In this document: in pieces, positions 14,555-25,400 of the stretch
Layout of the letters: each line of letters opens with the position of its first letter
Position numbering within the stretch: position 1 is the stretch's first letter
Assembly (NCBI GenBank): GCA_943735955.1
Contig: OX030965.1
Coordinates: 6,760,003 to 6,824,002, forward strand
DNA from: Piscicola geometra
Lineage: Eukaryota > Annelida > Clitellata > Hirudinida > Piscicolidae
Direction of reading: 5' to 3'
DNA: 64,000 nt
The notes under the pieces: generated by a model
Database searches by the model: none
Told to the model about the DNA's origin: nothing
What the model saw: the letters and a program-made list of their open reading frames with translations, nothing else
Program-made: the position numbers and the translations under genes

Positions 14555-16461
14555 AATGATGATGATGATAATGATGATGGTGGTGGTGATGGTGGTGGTG
14601 GTGGTGATATTAGCGATGATGGTGGTGGTGGCGGTGGTAATGATGGTGGTAGTGGTGGTGGTGATGCTGGTGGGAAAGGTGGGGGTGGTGAAGATGGTAG
14701 TGATGATGTTGATGGTGATGCTAGTATTAATAGGGTGGAGTCAGTAACTGAGGGGTGATGTAAAGAATTCCTCTTCCCACCTCCCATTCCTCATCCCCTC
14801 ACAAACTCCTCCCCCACCCCCTCCCCTCTTCCTCCATTCACGAACCTATCTCGCAGTTCTTGCCGCCGTACAGGCTTGGACACTTGCACGTGTACTCTCC
14901 CTTCTCCAGTTGTATGCACGTGCCTCCGTTGTCGCACGGAAAGTATTCACAGCCTGTGTGGTGGTGGTGGTGGTAGTAGTGGTAGTGATGAAGTACAATT
15001 AAGTAGTACAATGATGAAGTATTATTACGTATGGTGAAGTACATTACAATGTAGTACAATGATGAAGTATTATTAAGTATGGTGAAGTACAGTACAATGT
15101 AGTACAATGATGAGGTACAGTACAATGTAGTACAATGATGAGGTACAGTACAATGTAGTACAATGATGAGGTACAGTACAATGTAGTACAATGATGAGGT
15201 ACAGTACAATGTAGTACAATGATGAGGTACAGTACAATGTAGTACAATGATGAGGTACAGTACAATGTAGTACAATGATGAGGTACAGTACAATGTAGTA
15301 CAATGATGAGGTACAGTACAATGTAGTACAATGATGAGGTACAGTACAATGTAGTACAATGATGAAGTACAGTACAATGTAGTACAATGATGAGGTACAG
15401 TACAATGTAGTACAATGATGAGGTACAGTACAATGTAGTACAATGATGAGGTACAGTACAATGTAGTACAATGATGAGGTACAGTACAATGTAGTACAAT
15501 GATGAGGTACAGTACAATGTAGTACAATGATGAAGTACAGTACAATGTAGTACAATGATGAGGTACAGTACAATGTAGTACAATGATGAGGTACAGTATA
15601 GTTTAGTATGATGATGAAGTATGATGAAGTACACTACATGGAAATTGAGAGAATATGATTAAGAGTAATTTTGTAATTGCGTATATCAGAACAGGTTTCA
15701 GACTTATAATTTTGACAAATAAATAATAAATAAATAAAATGGTAACTAATTAATTTCTTTATTAGGAATTATTCGGTTTAAGAAATGAAATGAAAGGAGA
15801 GGACGTTTAAATTGTTGGATCTGTCGGTGAGAATTATTTGAAAAGGCCTTTTAACTTCAATGCAAATATTGAATATTGAATCTTGAAGAGGAGTTTAGAT
15901 GCACAGTGCAGGCTTTGTGAAGGAGTGGCATTGGAGGATTTAGAAAAAGATTGATTAAATATCTTTTCGATGCGAAAGAATTAAAAAAAAGATGCTTTTT
16001 TGTGTTATAAAGCAACGTAATGCCAAAGTAAACTTTGAATTGTAAAAAAATTTACGCGTTTTTAAAATGAACTGACGCCTTTGTGATTATTGAGTAGGAT
16101 AACACGGGAGAATATTAATTGATTGACTGAAAAGTGCAGCAAAAAGGAGTCTTTGAAATATTTAATCCCTCGAAATTTCGGGCTTTAAACTTTAAGAAAA
16201 AGTTTTTATATCGCCATTTTTTTAAATTACAAAGATAACTGAAAACCAACAACGACGCTCAACACCTAGCACCAACCCTTGCCCATCCAACTCACCAACG
16301 GGCGTGTTCGAGAGAAAGTAGCTGACTTTGGTGTCAAAGGCCTTCGACTCTTTCGAGACTGGAGCGGCAATGATCGGCACTTCCCCGATCACATTCGTTT
16401 GTTCAATCGTGTGGATGAGCGACGCCGATTGGATGAGAAGAAATAGCGCCAAACCCAGCAT
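1..16461 (-). CDS. Giant secreted VWD-C8-TIL-E protein with EGF and VWA domains (N-terminal part, runs off left edge)
   Basis: Zonadhesin/FCGBP/mucin-type extracellular glycoprotein; exact orthology not recognised. Exons (minus, high to low): 16296-16461, 14846-14953, 14052-14123, 13647-13819, 13279-13412, 12852-13025, 12382-12680, 11821-12053, 11345-11468, 10673-10774, 9703-9980, 8969-9117, 8226-8363, 7356-7633, 7041-7243, 6718-6841, 6420-6530, 6020-6236, 5641-5824, 5390-5500, 5198-5285, 4810-5078, 4419-4732, 4055-4317, 3726-3931, 3449-3572, 3229-3330, 3033-3112, 2876-2928, 2441-2741, 2210-2294, 1907-2060, 1598-1712, 1119-1417, 681-958, 344-482, 167-238, 1-45. Phase is continuous across all 38 exons, about 2,120 residues. 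It starts [18 protein letters not shown], a signal peptide. Order: EGF-D, EGF-D, EGF-VWA-D, VWA-D, where D is VWD-C8-TIL-E. The VWD domains keep G-x-CGN-x-D motifs ([32 protein letters not shown]) but none shows GDPH, so autocatalytic cleavage is not expected. Likely a matrix or mucus protein. The low-coordinate end is missing. Confidence 0.85.
3449..6236 (-). other. Module 3 of the VWD protein: VWA1 with eroded MIDAS, VWD3-C8-TIL-E
   Basis: VWA1 covers exons 6020-6236, 5641-5824, 5390-5500 and 5198-5285. Its first MIDAS motif reads VIDNTQS (D-x-T-x-S instead of D-x-S-x-S). The later Thr position reads EEANVAAAL and the usual TDG after the fourth strand is replaced by FILNSWKS, so metal binding is probably weakened or lost. 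VWD3 is 4810-5078 plus 4419-4732 (GFCGNYDG), C8 is 4055-4317, TIL 3726-3931 and E (GESWTTENC) 3449-3572. Confidence 0.75.
8510..8940. repeat. AT-rich ~21-bp tandem repeat (intron)
   Basis: About 20 copies of a 21-bp unit of the type acatttaatttaattattt, with an aaaattt variant at both ends and an acattt variant in the middle. It lies in the intron between exons 8226-8363 and 8969-9117 of the VWD protein gene. Confidence 0.9.
9170..9365. repeat. 21-bp tandem repeat (intron)
   Basis: About nine copies of a 21-bp unit, gatttgtttgagatttaatg plus t, in the intron between VWD-protein exons 8969-9117 and 9703-9980. The array yields a spurious repetitive reading frame. Confidence 0.9.
10387..10660. 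repeat. CAT/CAC microsatellite
   Basis: Imperfect trinucleotide tract (catcac)n, immediately downstream (in gene orientation) of the EGF exon 10673-10774, inside an intron. All long frames here are low-complexity. Confidence 0.9.
10780..11055. repeat. GAT/GGT microsatellite
   Basis: Imperfect (gatgat/ggtgat)n tract directly upstream, in gene orientation, of the EGF exon 10673-10774, so this small exon is flanked on both sides by trinucleotide repeats. Confidence 0.9.
14487..14725. repeat. GAT/GGT microsatellite
   Basis: Imperfect (gatgat)n and (ggtggt)n tract in the intron between VWD-protein exons 14052-14123 and 14846-14953. Confidence 0.9.
15000..15620. repeat. 28-bp minisatellite, about 20 copies
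   Basis: Nearly perfect head-to-tail copies of a 28-bp unit built from gtacagtacaatgtagtaca followed by atgatgag. It lies in intron 1 of the VWD protein gene. Every frame on the minus strand stays open through the array, giving long artefactual ORFs. No unique spacers are present. Confidence 0.95.
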
Positions 16462-16484
16462 CTTATGGGATCTTGAATTAGTGG

Positions 16485-16640
16485 AAGGATGATTGGATGG
16501 ATGATTGGATGGATGATTGGATGGATGATTGGATGGATGATTGGATGGATGATTGGATGGATGATTGGATGGATGATTGGATGGATGATTGGATGGATGA
16601 TTGGATGGATGATTGGATGGATGATTGGATGGATGCATTG
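16485..16640. repeat. 12-bp tandem repeat (ggatggatgatt)n
   Basis: About 12 copies of a 12-bp unit immediately upstream of the VWD-protein start codon (16461, minus strand), so it falls in the 5' UTR or promoter. It stays open in the CDS frame, but the signal peptide starting at 16461 argues for initiation below the repeat. Confidence 0.9.
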
Positions 16641-18198
16641 ATGAGTATTATTGAGTGAATAGATTATTGGATGAATGAATGGTTTTCAGATTGATTAAAT
16701 TAATTAACGAATAATTGAGTCTTGAAATAAGTTATCTGTAGCGGTAAATTAGCGTTAAAAAATTAGAATTTAACTGTTTAATCATTCACAAATTTATTTT
16801 CATAACCTTTCAGATGTTAAAAATTTATGAAACATATTTAAAATTTCGAGAATGAATCGATCTTCACATAAAAAAATTATTTGAGAAATTGCTTTTACAT
16901 AAAGAGAATAATGAATTAGTCGTTTTAATGATTGGAAATTGAAGTTTAATTTATTATATTTAAACATTTTTTTTAAAATAAGAAAATTTGGAAGTAAAAG
17001 TGTGATTTATTATATATAGACTTTTTGAACAAACAATAAAATAAAATTAGATTTTAATTATTATTCAAATCACTAAAGTATTTTAATGGTTTATTTATTT
17101 ATTCATTAAAATATATACATTTATTTTTTGTTTTTCAAATAAATTTTTTGTATTGGAATATAATATTTTATATATTAATTAATATTTCTATCATATATAG
17201 TCCAGCTTGCCTTGAGTAAGTAGCTTGCTAGTGGTCAACGTTTCTCATTTATTTTGAAATATTAGATTTGAATTGAAACCAGACTTTGAGAGATTTTTTG
17301 AAGTTGCATTTACCGGCAGAAGCGATAAATGTTCGTGGTAATTCACTGATGAGTCTATATATACCCCAGGTAGACCCCGTGTTTTATTTAATTTTTAGAG
17401 ATTTATATAGCAATTATCTATGAGCATATAAGGCATGATATTTTTACTAAAAGTTCTCATCGTTGAAAAGCGTGAAAAAAAATTGACAGAAGAATGAAAA
17501 ATATTTTGAAAGTATTTAGCCATGACTTAGGCCATGGTGATGGATAAATGCATGCCAGCGTAAACCTTCATTCTCTACCTCCCTGACTTCGCCTTCTACG
17601 AACAATGACTCAAAAGTTTCTGGGCGGGGCTTCCCTTGAAGCGTTCCATGTCAAGGGGATTTTTTGGAGAAAAAAAAACTTGCAAAATTGAAAATGGAAA
17701 AATCTACCCAGACTTGAGCAAGGCACTACGATGAATAGTGCAACTAAGTCAGGAGAGATCCAGTCAAAGACGAAGAAGTAATTTTGTGAGGCTGTGCTGA
17801 ATGCTGGGGGTGGTCGTTATGTGTGGTAAATGATGGTGAAGGGGTGATGATAGTGGTTCTAGTTTATTTATTCTTATTATTTATTGATTTAATTTTAGAT
17901 TTCCTTTTTGAAAGAATTTTATTGGTAATTATAAATAGTTTTAGTGGTATCATCATTACTAACCCACTGGTCTTGAAACTCGTTTTGGTTTAGGCCACGT
18001 TAATAATACTCGACGCTGTATTTTACTGTATTGTAAGATGGTGTTCATAATGATAAATTAATTTTGATTAAGCTTTCAAATAACAAAACTTTAAACAAAA
18101 GTTTTAAAATTTTACGTTTTTTAAATTGTCTTTCAAAAATTAGACGCTTCAATAACAATCCCATCTAAAAGTTGATTCAGCCTTCAAATAGAAATGCA
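16641..18198. other. Intergenic spacer, AT-rich
   Basis: Lies between the divergent VWD-protein and RD3 genes. I see no coding exon. It contains one copy of a dispersed repeat (17967-18042), annotated separately. Confidence 0.6.
17967..18042. repeat. Dispersed repeat, copy 1
   Basis: The segment from ggtcttgaaactcg to the tgtattgtaag tail matches 22918-22994 over its full length (shared ccacgt, aataatactcg and tgtatt blocks) and more weakly 31147-31225. Family not recognised; it may be the tail of a short interspersed element. Confidence 0.6.
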
Positions 18199-18206
18199 TA
18201 TAAATA
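18199..18206 (+). promoter_or_regulatory. TATA box of the RD3 gene
   Basis: Perfect TATAAATA, 46 bp before the ATG at 18252. It would place the transcription start near 18230 and give a 5' UTR of about 20 nt. Confidence 0.5.
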
Positions 18207-18251
18207 CAAGTGCTAAAGTTGTTTGACTGAAGTAAGATCTCTTACTCTAAA

Positions 18252-19027
18252 ATGAACAACAACGATAACACATTGTTGCAAAGTTTTCAATCAAACTGTT
18301 CATTGAATGAATCAAGCAAGCAAAATACCTGGTGGAACCTTGTGTCCATCCTCAAAAGTTGGCTTCCTGAAAAGAATGTTACACTTTCTGAGGTGAACCA
18401 GAAGCAAAAGACGTCAGAGTTGATCATGGGTGAGTTGAGTTGGCAGATGAAAATGGCGGACCAACGGAGGATCGAGAAAGAAAGAGAAGAAAAAATGGAA
18501 AAGACTGGTGTTGACTACTCATGGCTGGTCAGCTACAAGCAAAAGCCGACATGCATATCGGAGTTCAAACGCTATGAACTTGAAGAATTATGCTACCAGA
18601 TCGAGCCTGACGAGTGCACAGAAGTGAGTCGAAACGGGTATTATTTTTTGCTTTGTAAAATATCTTGTAACCATAATAATCTTTAATTTAATTTAATTCA
18701 TTTCAACTGAATTAAACATATTCTTGCATGTTTTGGCAGGTGATTCGTTCCTTTTGGATGCAGACTGATTCAAGGAAGTGGCAAGCAGACGAGTATCCAG
18801 ACATTCTACGCTCAATCCTTCTCAGCAACATCCACAACAGAAGCCTCATCAACAGCCATCACATGCACAACAACAACACATTTTTAAATCTTCAAAAGTG
18901 GACAGCCATTAGTTTCACTAACATGTTTTGGGGGTCTGAAGATGGGAACACCACAAGTTCTCAGGAACTTTCAAGCTCATATTCCCTAGAGATGGTTGAA
19001 ATGGGAGTGGATGCTCGTGCTATTTAA
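18252..19027 (+). CDS. RD3: RD3-domain protein (retinal degeneration 3 homologue)
   Basis: Two exons, 18252-18623 and 18740-19027 (donor GTGAGT, acceptor TTGGCAG, phase 0), coding for 219 residues; human RD3 has 195. The diagnostic block lies at about residues 55-95: a TSELIMGELSWQM segment, a charged helix, then KTGVDYSWL, which is the family signature. It is followed by the YELEELCYQIEP segment and a shorter match around VIRSFW. In vertebrates RD3 binds and inhibits retinal membrane guanylate cyclase and helps its export from the ER; the same role here is inference. The C-terminal third is unconserved and rich in N and S. A TATA box precedes it and a poly(A) signal lies at 19477. RD3 and RD3L cannot be separated by eye. 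Confidence 0.8.
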
Positions 19028-19476
19028 TGCTGACTGCCAAAGAGTTTTATATAGATAATTAAATTGGGAAAACATTAATTGAATCAAACATTTAACAAAT
19101 TTTTAATTAAATGTAATTTAAATTAATTTCGTTCCCATATTTTACTTTTCAAACCTGCATTCATAATACTTGCCATCAATGACACTTTCAATGAGACTCT
19201 TGCAAATGATACTACTACCAAGAGAAGACATTTCAACTGCAGGACAGAGGCAGAGGAAGTGTGGTGTATTTAGAAGTTTGTAAATGGTGAATGATTAATG
19301 AAAATGAAACTGCATAATTATTTTTTCAAATATTGAAATTGTCATAAATAATTATTTTTAAAATTATAATAGTAATTTTTTGAAAGAAGATAATAATGTA
19401 ATAATAATAATGTCTAATTATAATAAGTATGACCATGCGATGGCCTGTTATACAAATCTGTTGTAAATATTTACGC

Positions 19477-19482
19477 AATAAA
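19477..19482 (+). terminator. Poly(A) signal of the RD3 gene
   Basis: AATAAA about 450 bp after the stop codon at 19027, the first canonical hexamer on the plus strand followed by a T/G-rich stretch. Confidence 0.4.
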
Positions 19483-19995
19483 ATGCCTTTGTTTAACAAA
19501 AATGGTGGTATTATTACATTTTTATCTATATTTATTTTATAAAATAAATTGGAAGCTTGTTTGACAGAATAAGGCGAAAATACTTTAAAAAACTTTTATT
19601 CTCAGGAAGCGTAATTGAGCTAAACTAAATCTGACAACAAATCAAAAATGAATTATACTCCGTACATAAAAATTAAAATTTACAAAGAAATACTACAATG
19701 CATTTAAGATTCGATATTTTGCGCTAGAAAAATAAAGGTAAGCCGATTACAGTAGCCTGTAACCATGGGGACTCATTACTGTAATACAAAATGGCTCATT
19801 TTCAAAGAATTGCGAATATTCCCTTGACTATTTTTCCAATTGTATAATTAAATAATTTTTAGTAGTTACAATGTTTAAAATATAAATAAATGAAGTAATG
19901 TTAGCTTTAAAAAATGGTGGTGTGCATAACTGTGTCACATAATACCTTGTGAAGCGTCTCTAAAGCAGGAGTAAACTGAAGGCTTCAATACCCGT

Positions 19996-20108
<113 letters not shown>

Positions 20109-21137
20109 GGGGAGATGGTGTGTATGTGTGTTGATTTTGAAAAAATAAAAAGATGATGAAGAAACATTTATAGGAGTGTGTGTAGCAAGAAATAGTTCGG
20201 ACAGTTAGAGACTGATTGAAAGGTCAATGAACTTAATAATAAAAACTTGCAAACGATTGTATATGAAGCTTCATAATAATTGGTTTAATGGTAATTTAAT
20301 TGAATTGCAATGAAACGATGCGCCCGTGATGGAATAGAAGCTTTAATTGTTCCAAGCACACGTACACAGAAATATTTACACGTACATTTAACAAGATGCA
20401 CAATAGCTTCTAAAGAAAGCAAAATAGGTAAAGATGACGAAAAATTATTTTTTAAAAAATCCTTTTTAATGTACTAATTTAGATGACTTAATATATACCT
20501 GGAATGCTATATTAATACACAACAAAACTTATAAAACTTGAAATGCTAAGAAATTATTCAGTAGAAAAAAACAAAATTCAACATTGAATAAAAATTAAAG
20601 AAAAATGTTCATCAATACATACAATTTAAAAATTAATGGGGAAAAAAATTATGACAGAAAAAATGAAAGTTGCCTGAAGAATCTTTCATCAACTCAAAAA
20701 AGCGTTTTGTTCATAGAAGTCGACGTAACTCGAAAAAAAGAGATTCAAAATAGAAAAAATAAAAAACGCAAAAAAATAATAACCTTAAAAAACAAATATA
20801 AAATAATAAAAATAATATATAATAAAATGTATTCACAAATCATAATTATTGTGTATTGGAGACTAGAGGAACACAAACAATAAGATAAATATTAATTATA
20901 TTATTTATATTAGCCTAAAATTATTATTTTTATATTTGTCGGTTTTAAATAATATTTTTAACATTATTATTATTATTGTTTTTTTAATTCTTATTATTGA
21001 ATATCTAGGATGAACACAACGCGTGAGAATTAGGTACAAAATATAATTAATATTCTTATTTATTAATGAATAGTTTGAGATATATTTCAATAAATATATA
21101 CATTTGTGCTTAAATGTTTACATGTCCGTGTATTTGT

Positions 21138-21140
<3 letters not shown>

Positions 21141-21180
<40 letters not shown>

Positions 21181-21205
21181 CGTGTGTGTGTGTGTGTGTG
21201 TGTAT
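21141..21205. repeat. (TG)n microsatellite, interrupted
   Basis: TG tract with two CG interruptions near 21177-21182, ending in a TATG variant. Confidence 0.95.
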
Positions 21206-22459
21206 GTATGTGTATATGTATGAGCTGTCATGAGGGTTGCCTGATGGTGGAGACTTGATTGGCGGGAGACAAACATAGACAGAGTATTCACGAAATCACA
21301 TCGATACATCGCCTATAAAACGTTTTGCAACACATCAAAAATAATATTTATACAATACAAAAACAATAATAATAATACAAATTACTAATAAAAATCATAA
21401 TAATAACGATTATTATTATTATCATGTTGAAACAAGAGCAGTATCGATTGGTAGGCAGACGTATTTGAGGATGCAACGTCTTCCCATGCACACTTGCCAC
21501 ATCTCAGACGATACATTTAATAACATTTAATCATTTAAAAGAAATTTAATTATTTATAAATATAAATAATTAATTACACATTTAATTATTAAAGTTTATT
21601 TTAAAATTCCGCCGTGATTAAAACAATTATTTAAAAATGAAACATGAAAAAAATAAATAAAAAACAAACAAAAAACTATTTTCCTATGGTGATAATAGGC
21701 AAAAGAAAGAATAGTTTTTTGTGCTTAAATGCCGGAAGAACTTGTGTGTGTATGTGTTAAGAAAAGAACGTGAAGACGGCTGACTAGAGCGCCGATGACT
21801 GTCGTTTGTGTGAAGAGGTTTGTGAGGACAAATCATGAAAATAGCAATTGTGAGATGATGATAATGATAGTGGTGATGGTGATGATAATGATAGTGGTGA
21901 TTGTGATTATAATGATAGTGGTGATAGTGATGATAAAGATGTTTATGTTAAGATGTAACAACAATGATGATACATTTTTGGCGAAAGCAATGAGATTTAT
22001 TTATTGTTCCTTATTACTTTTTTTATTTTTCTTATTATTATGATTTTTATATTGATCATAAAAAACTGAGAAAGTGATAGTAGTTATTGAAGCGGATAAG
22101 AATAGAGCACAACAACAACAGCGATATAGCACCTGTGCACCCACATAATCGACATAACGACATCAGCCTCTGAAGTGAGCCGAACTCCCCCTGCAATAAC
22201 GACACAACACGCTGGAGTCACCACCACCATCACTACTGTAACTACTACTAATAATAGTACCATCTATCACACCATCACCATCACTACTGTAACTACTACT
22301 AATAATAGTACCATCTATCACACCATCACCATCACCACCCTCAACCTTCACCGCAACCATAAACAATTTGCTATCCCCCCACACCCTATTCCCTACCTCA
22401 TCCGCCCCTCACACTCCTCCCACCCTAACCCAATCCCCTCAACAACCCCCATCTTCCCC

Positions 22460-25400
22460 CTATCGTTTACTACCACCACCAACAGCAGCACCCCCTCCAT
22501 TATTGTTGTAGGGGGTGACGGTGGCGGTGGGTGGGGTGGCCTTCTTGACCCACATGGTGGCAGGGATGGTCACCCCGTCGATGGTGGACGATAGGTGCTT
22601 GGTGGAGGTCACTTCGCTGAAGTTCTTGCAGCCTGAGTTGTATCTGTTCGGTGATGGGTGCGAGGAAGGGTGAGCGGAGAGTAATAGGGATGGGATGAAG
22701 GTGGTGGGTGGGTTAAAAGTTGGTTGAGGGTGGATTGTATCTATTGAAAGTGTGTGTATATATATGGATATATGTGTTTACATATATGGATATATGTGTT
22801 TATATGTATGTGTGTATATATAAATGATTTTACTGTTAAATTTCAATACCTTACTTCTCCTATACTTCCCATTTATTCATCTATCATTAATATTATTATC
22901 AAATTTTCCATAACCAAGTGGTCTTGAAGCCCGTCCGGGTTTACGCCACGTCAATAATACTCGTCGTTGTATTGTATTGTATTATTGTATTGCAAAGTCG
23001 AAGGGGGAGGGTAGGAATGATGGTGGGATGAGGGTGGTAGTGGGATAGGCGATGGGAGAAAGTTGATGGAGGGTTAATATCTTCAAAAACCCCCCCCACA
23101 AACTTGTAGAACTTCTCCATGGTGGTGTCGAGCAACTGCCTGGGACCCACGCCGTATATCTTGATCACCTCGTTGCGCTCAGGACTGTACGAGTAGACGC
23201 CCCTGAATTGTAGACCAGCGTCCCTGAACAACACTACGAAGTGGTTCGAGTCGCTTTTCGTGATTTCCTGAGGGGGTGGGGGCAGTAGTGTGGGGGTGGG
23301 GGCAGTGTGGGGTGGGGGCAGTGTGGGGGTGGGGTAGTGTGGGGGTGGGGGCAGTGTGAGGGGTGGGGGCAGTGTGTGGGTGGGTTAAGGTTCATTACTC
23401 CACCATCACTCCTTCCCTCTCCTACAACTAAAAGCCATCTTACCCCCTCCTAACCCCTCACTATTCACCTTCTCTTCACCCACTCCCCCCTCCCAAGCAC
23501 AACTCCTCTCCCCTCCCCCTAATCACACCCACCCTTCCCCAAGCAAACCCTCCCGACCCCCCAACCCTCCCAACCCCACCCACATCGAGCACCCTGGCCA
23601 TCAACTCCTTGTTGACGGAGCCAGCCAGGCAGCAGTCCTTGACGGCGTTTATGACGATGCTCCTGTTCGACTTCTGATTCGGCTTCACGAACAACTTGGG
23701 TCCTTGTGGGTGGGTGGGTGGATGGGTGCGTGAGTGAGTGGGTGCGTGAGTGAGTGGGTTGGTGGGTGAGTGGGTGGGTTGGTTGGTGGGTGAGTGGGTG
23801 GTGGGTGGGTGGGTTGGTGGGTGGGTTGGTGGGTGGGTGAGTTGGTGGGTGAGTTGGTGGGTGGGTGAGTTGGTGGGTGGGTGAGTTGGTGGGTGGGTGG
23901 GTGGTTGGGTTGGCATTAGAGGGTGGATGGGTGAGTTGGTGGGTTGGTGGGTTGGCATTAGAGGGTTGAGTCTTAAGTGGGTGGGTGTGGAGAAGGAAAA
24001 AATGGAATGGTTGGGGTGGAGATGGTTGAGGTGCCACAACATCTAAAACAACAACTACAATAACAACAACAACAATAGAACCTAGATACTGATCATCACT
24101 GCCAGCTTCACTACCACCACAACTCAGAAACCTTGAAAGACGCTCTCCTGCTGTTTCAAGATCATTATCAATATCGCCAACAACATCATCATCTTCATCA
24201 TCACCATCATCACCATCATCATCATCATTCTCATCGTCATTGTCATCACCATCACCATCATCATCATCATACCAACCCTTCTTGTCATAGGAGTCTAGCG
24301 CGGTAGCGATGTCAGCTGTGAGTGGCTTACCCACATCTGCTGTTAAAGAGTTACTCATTTGTAAAGACATCATCACTACCATCACTAACCTCATCATAAC
24401 TATAATCATCATCAATATTACTCCACCCTCACTACCATCACCATCACCACCACAACCTCCTTCCCATCATCATCATAACCCCTCTCCCAACAACCTTCCC
24501 CAAAACAATCACCCCCCACCCTTGCACCCAAAACAATCATCATAACCATCATCACCCCTCCCACCTCAACCCCCCCCCCCCCCCTAATAACCTCCACCAG
24601 CACCATTGGCAGTAGTGCTGGGTAGGATGAGTTGACTGCGCGGTCGGATGCTTGACTGCTTGTTTGGACCCTTCGTCCTGCCGTTGGCCACCGCTGACCG
24701 CACTGTCGCCTGTGGCTGGTGGGTGGGATGGTTGGTGGGTGGGATGGTTGGTGGGTGGGATGGTTGGGGGGTGGGATGGTTGGTGGTTGGGATGGTTGGT
24801 GGTTGGGATGGTTGGTGGGTGGGATGGTGGTTGAGATGGCTGGTGGTTGGGATGGTTGGTGGGTGGGATGGCTGGTGGAGTGGTTAGGATGTATGGAGTG
24901 GGTAGATGGGATAGATTTGGGATGGAGCAAAGTGATTGAGATGGGCAGAAATGTCTTGGATTAGTCAAATAACACTATAAAGTACGCAAAATAGAAGTAT
25001 GCCATCACAAAAGTATTCACAATACACCAAACCCCCTCCCCATCCACCAATCACATTCTTCCCCTCCGCCACGAAGCCACCTTATTGGTCGACTTGAGGG
25101 CCTTGGTGGGCGTGGCTTGGACGGCGTCTTCCGGCAGAGAAGCATCACTTTGTTCTGCCGCCTTCCTCTGCAGGTACTGCTTGAAGATCGCCTGCCTGCG
25201 CTGCTTTTCCTCTTCCTTCTTTTGCTTCATTTCCTCTTCTTTTACGCTGGTTTGGTGGGGTTTTGTGGGTGTGTTTTTAGTGTACTTTTTAAGGGTTTAG
25301 TGTGGTTTTATCGTCGTTGAATGAGCGATCTAATGACCATGGAACGGACATAACCAATAACCAACTCCATCCTCTTCCTAAAGAACCCCCCTTCTTCGCC

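Larger units (their letters stand above)
10673..16461 (-). other. Module 1 of the VWD protein: signal peptide, EGF, VWD1-C8-TIL-E, EGF
   Basis: Exon 16296-16461 carries the signal peptide and a short linker. Exon 14846-14953 is one EGF-like domain (CDNGGTC, then [12 protein letters not shown]). VWD1 begins at [11 protein letters not shown] in exon 14052-14123 and ends with GLCGNMDG in exon 12852-13025. C8 is exon 12382-12680, TIL is 11821-12053 and the E (TIL-prime/VWC-like) segment, starting ATWLNGDC, is 11345-11468. A second EGF domain (10673-10774) links to module 2. One domain per exon or exon group is typical of this family. Confidence 0.8.

Noticed and set aside
15000..15620. CRISPR-like array of 28-bp repeats
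   Set aside because: Repeats are directly adjacent without unique spacers, and the DNA is clearly eukaryotic.
14838..15634. Long overlapping minus-strand ORFs rich in Tyr-Cys-Thr-Ser repeats
   Set aside because: They are translations of the 28-bp minisatellite; only the terminal EGF segment (14846-14953) is real coding sequence.
16222..16638. Upstream start for the VWD protein through HPSN repeats
   Set aside because: The extension is a 12-bp tandem repeat; the downstream Met at 16461 begins a proper signal peptide.
20605..20883. 92-residue Lys/Asn/Ile-rich ORF
   Set aside because: Composition of AT-rich noncoding DNA, no motif, no splice context.
21420..21500. Possible short cysteine-containing minus-strand exon
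   Set aside because: Somewhat higher GC, but no consistent acceptor/donor pair and no recognisable domain.
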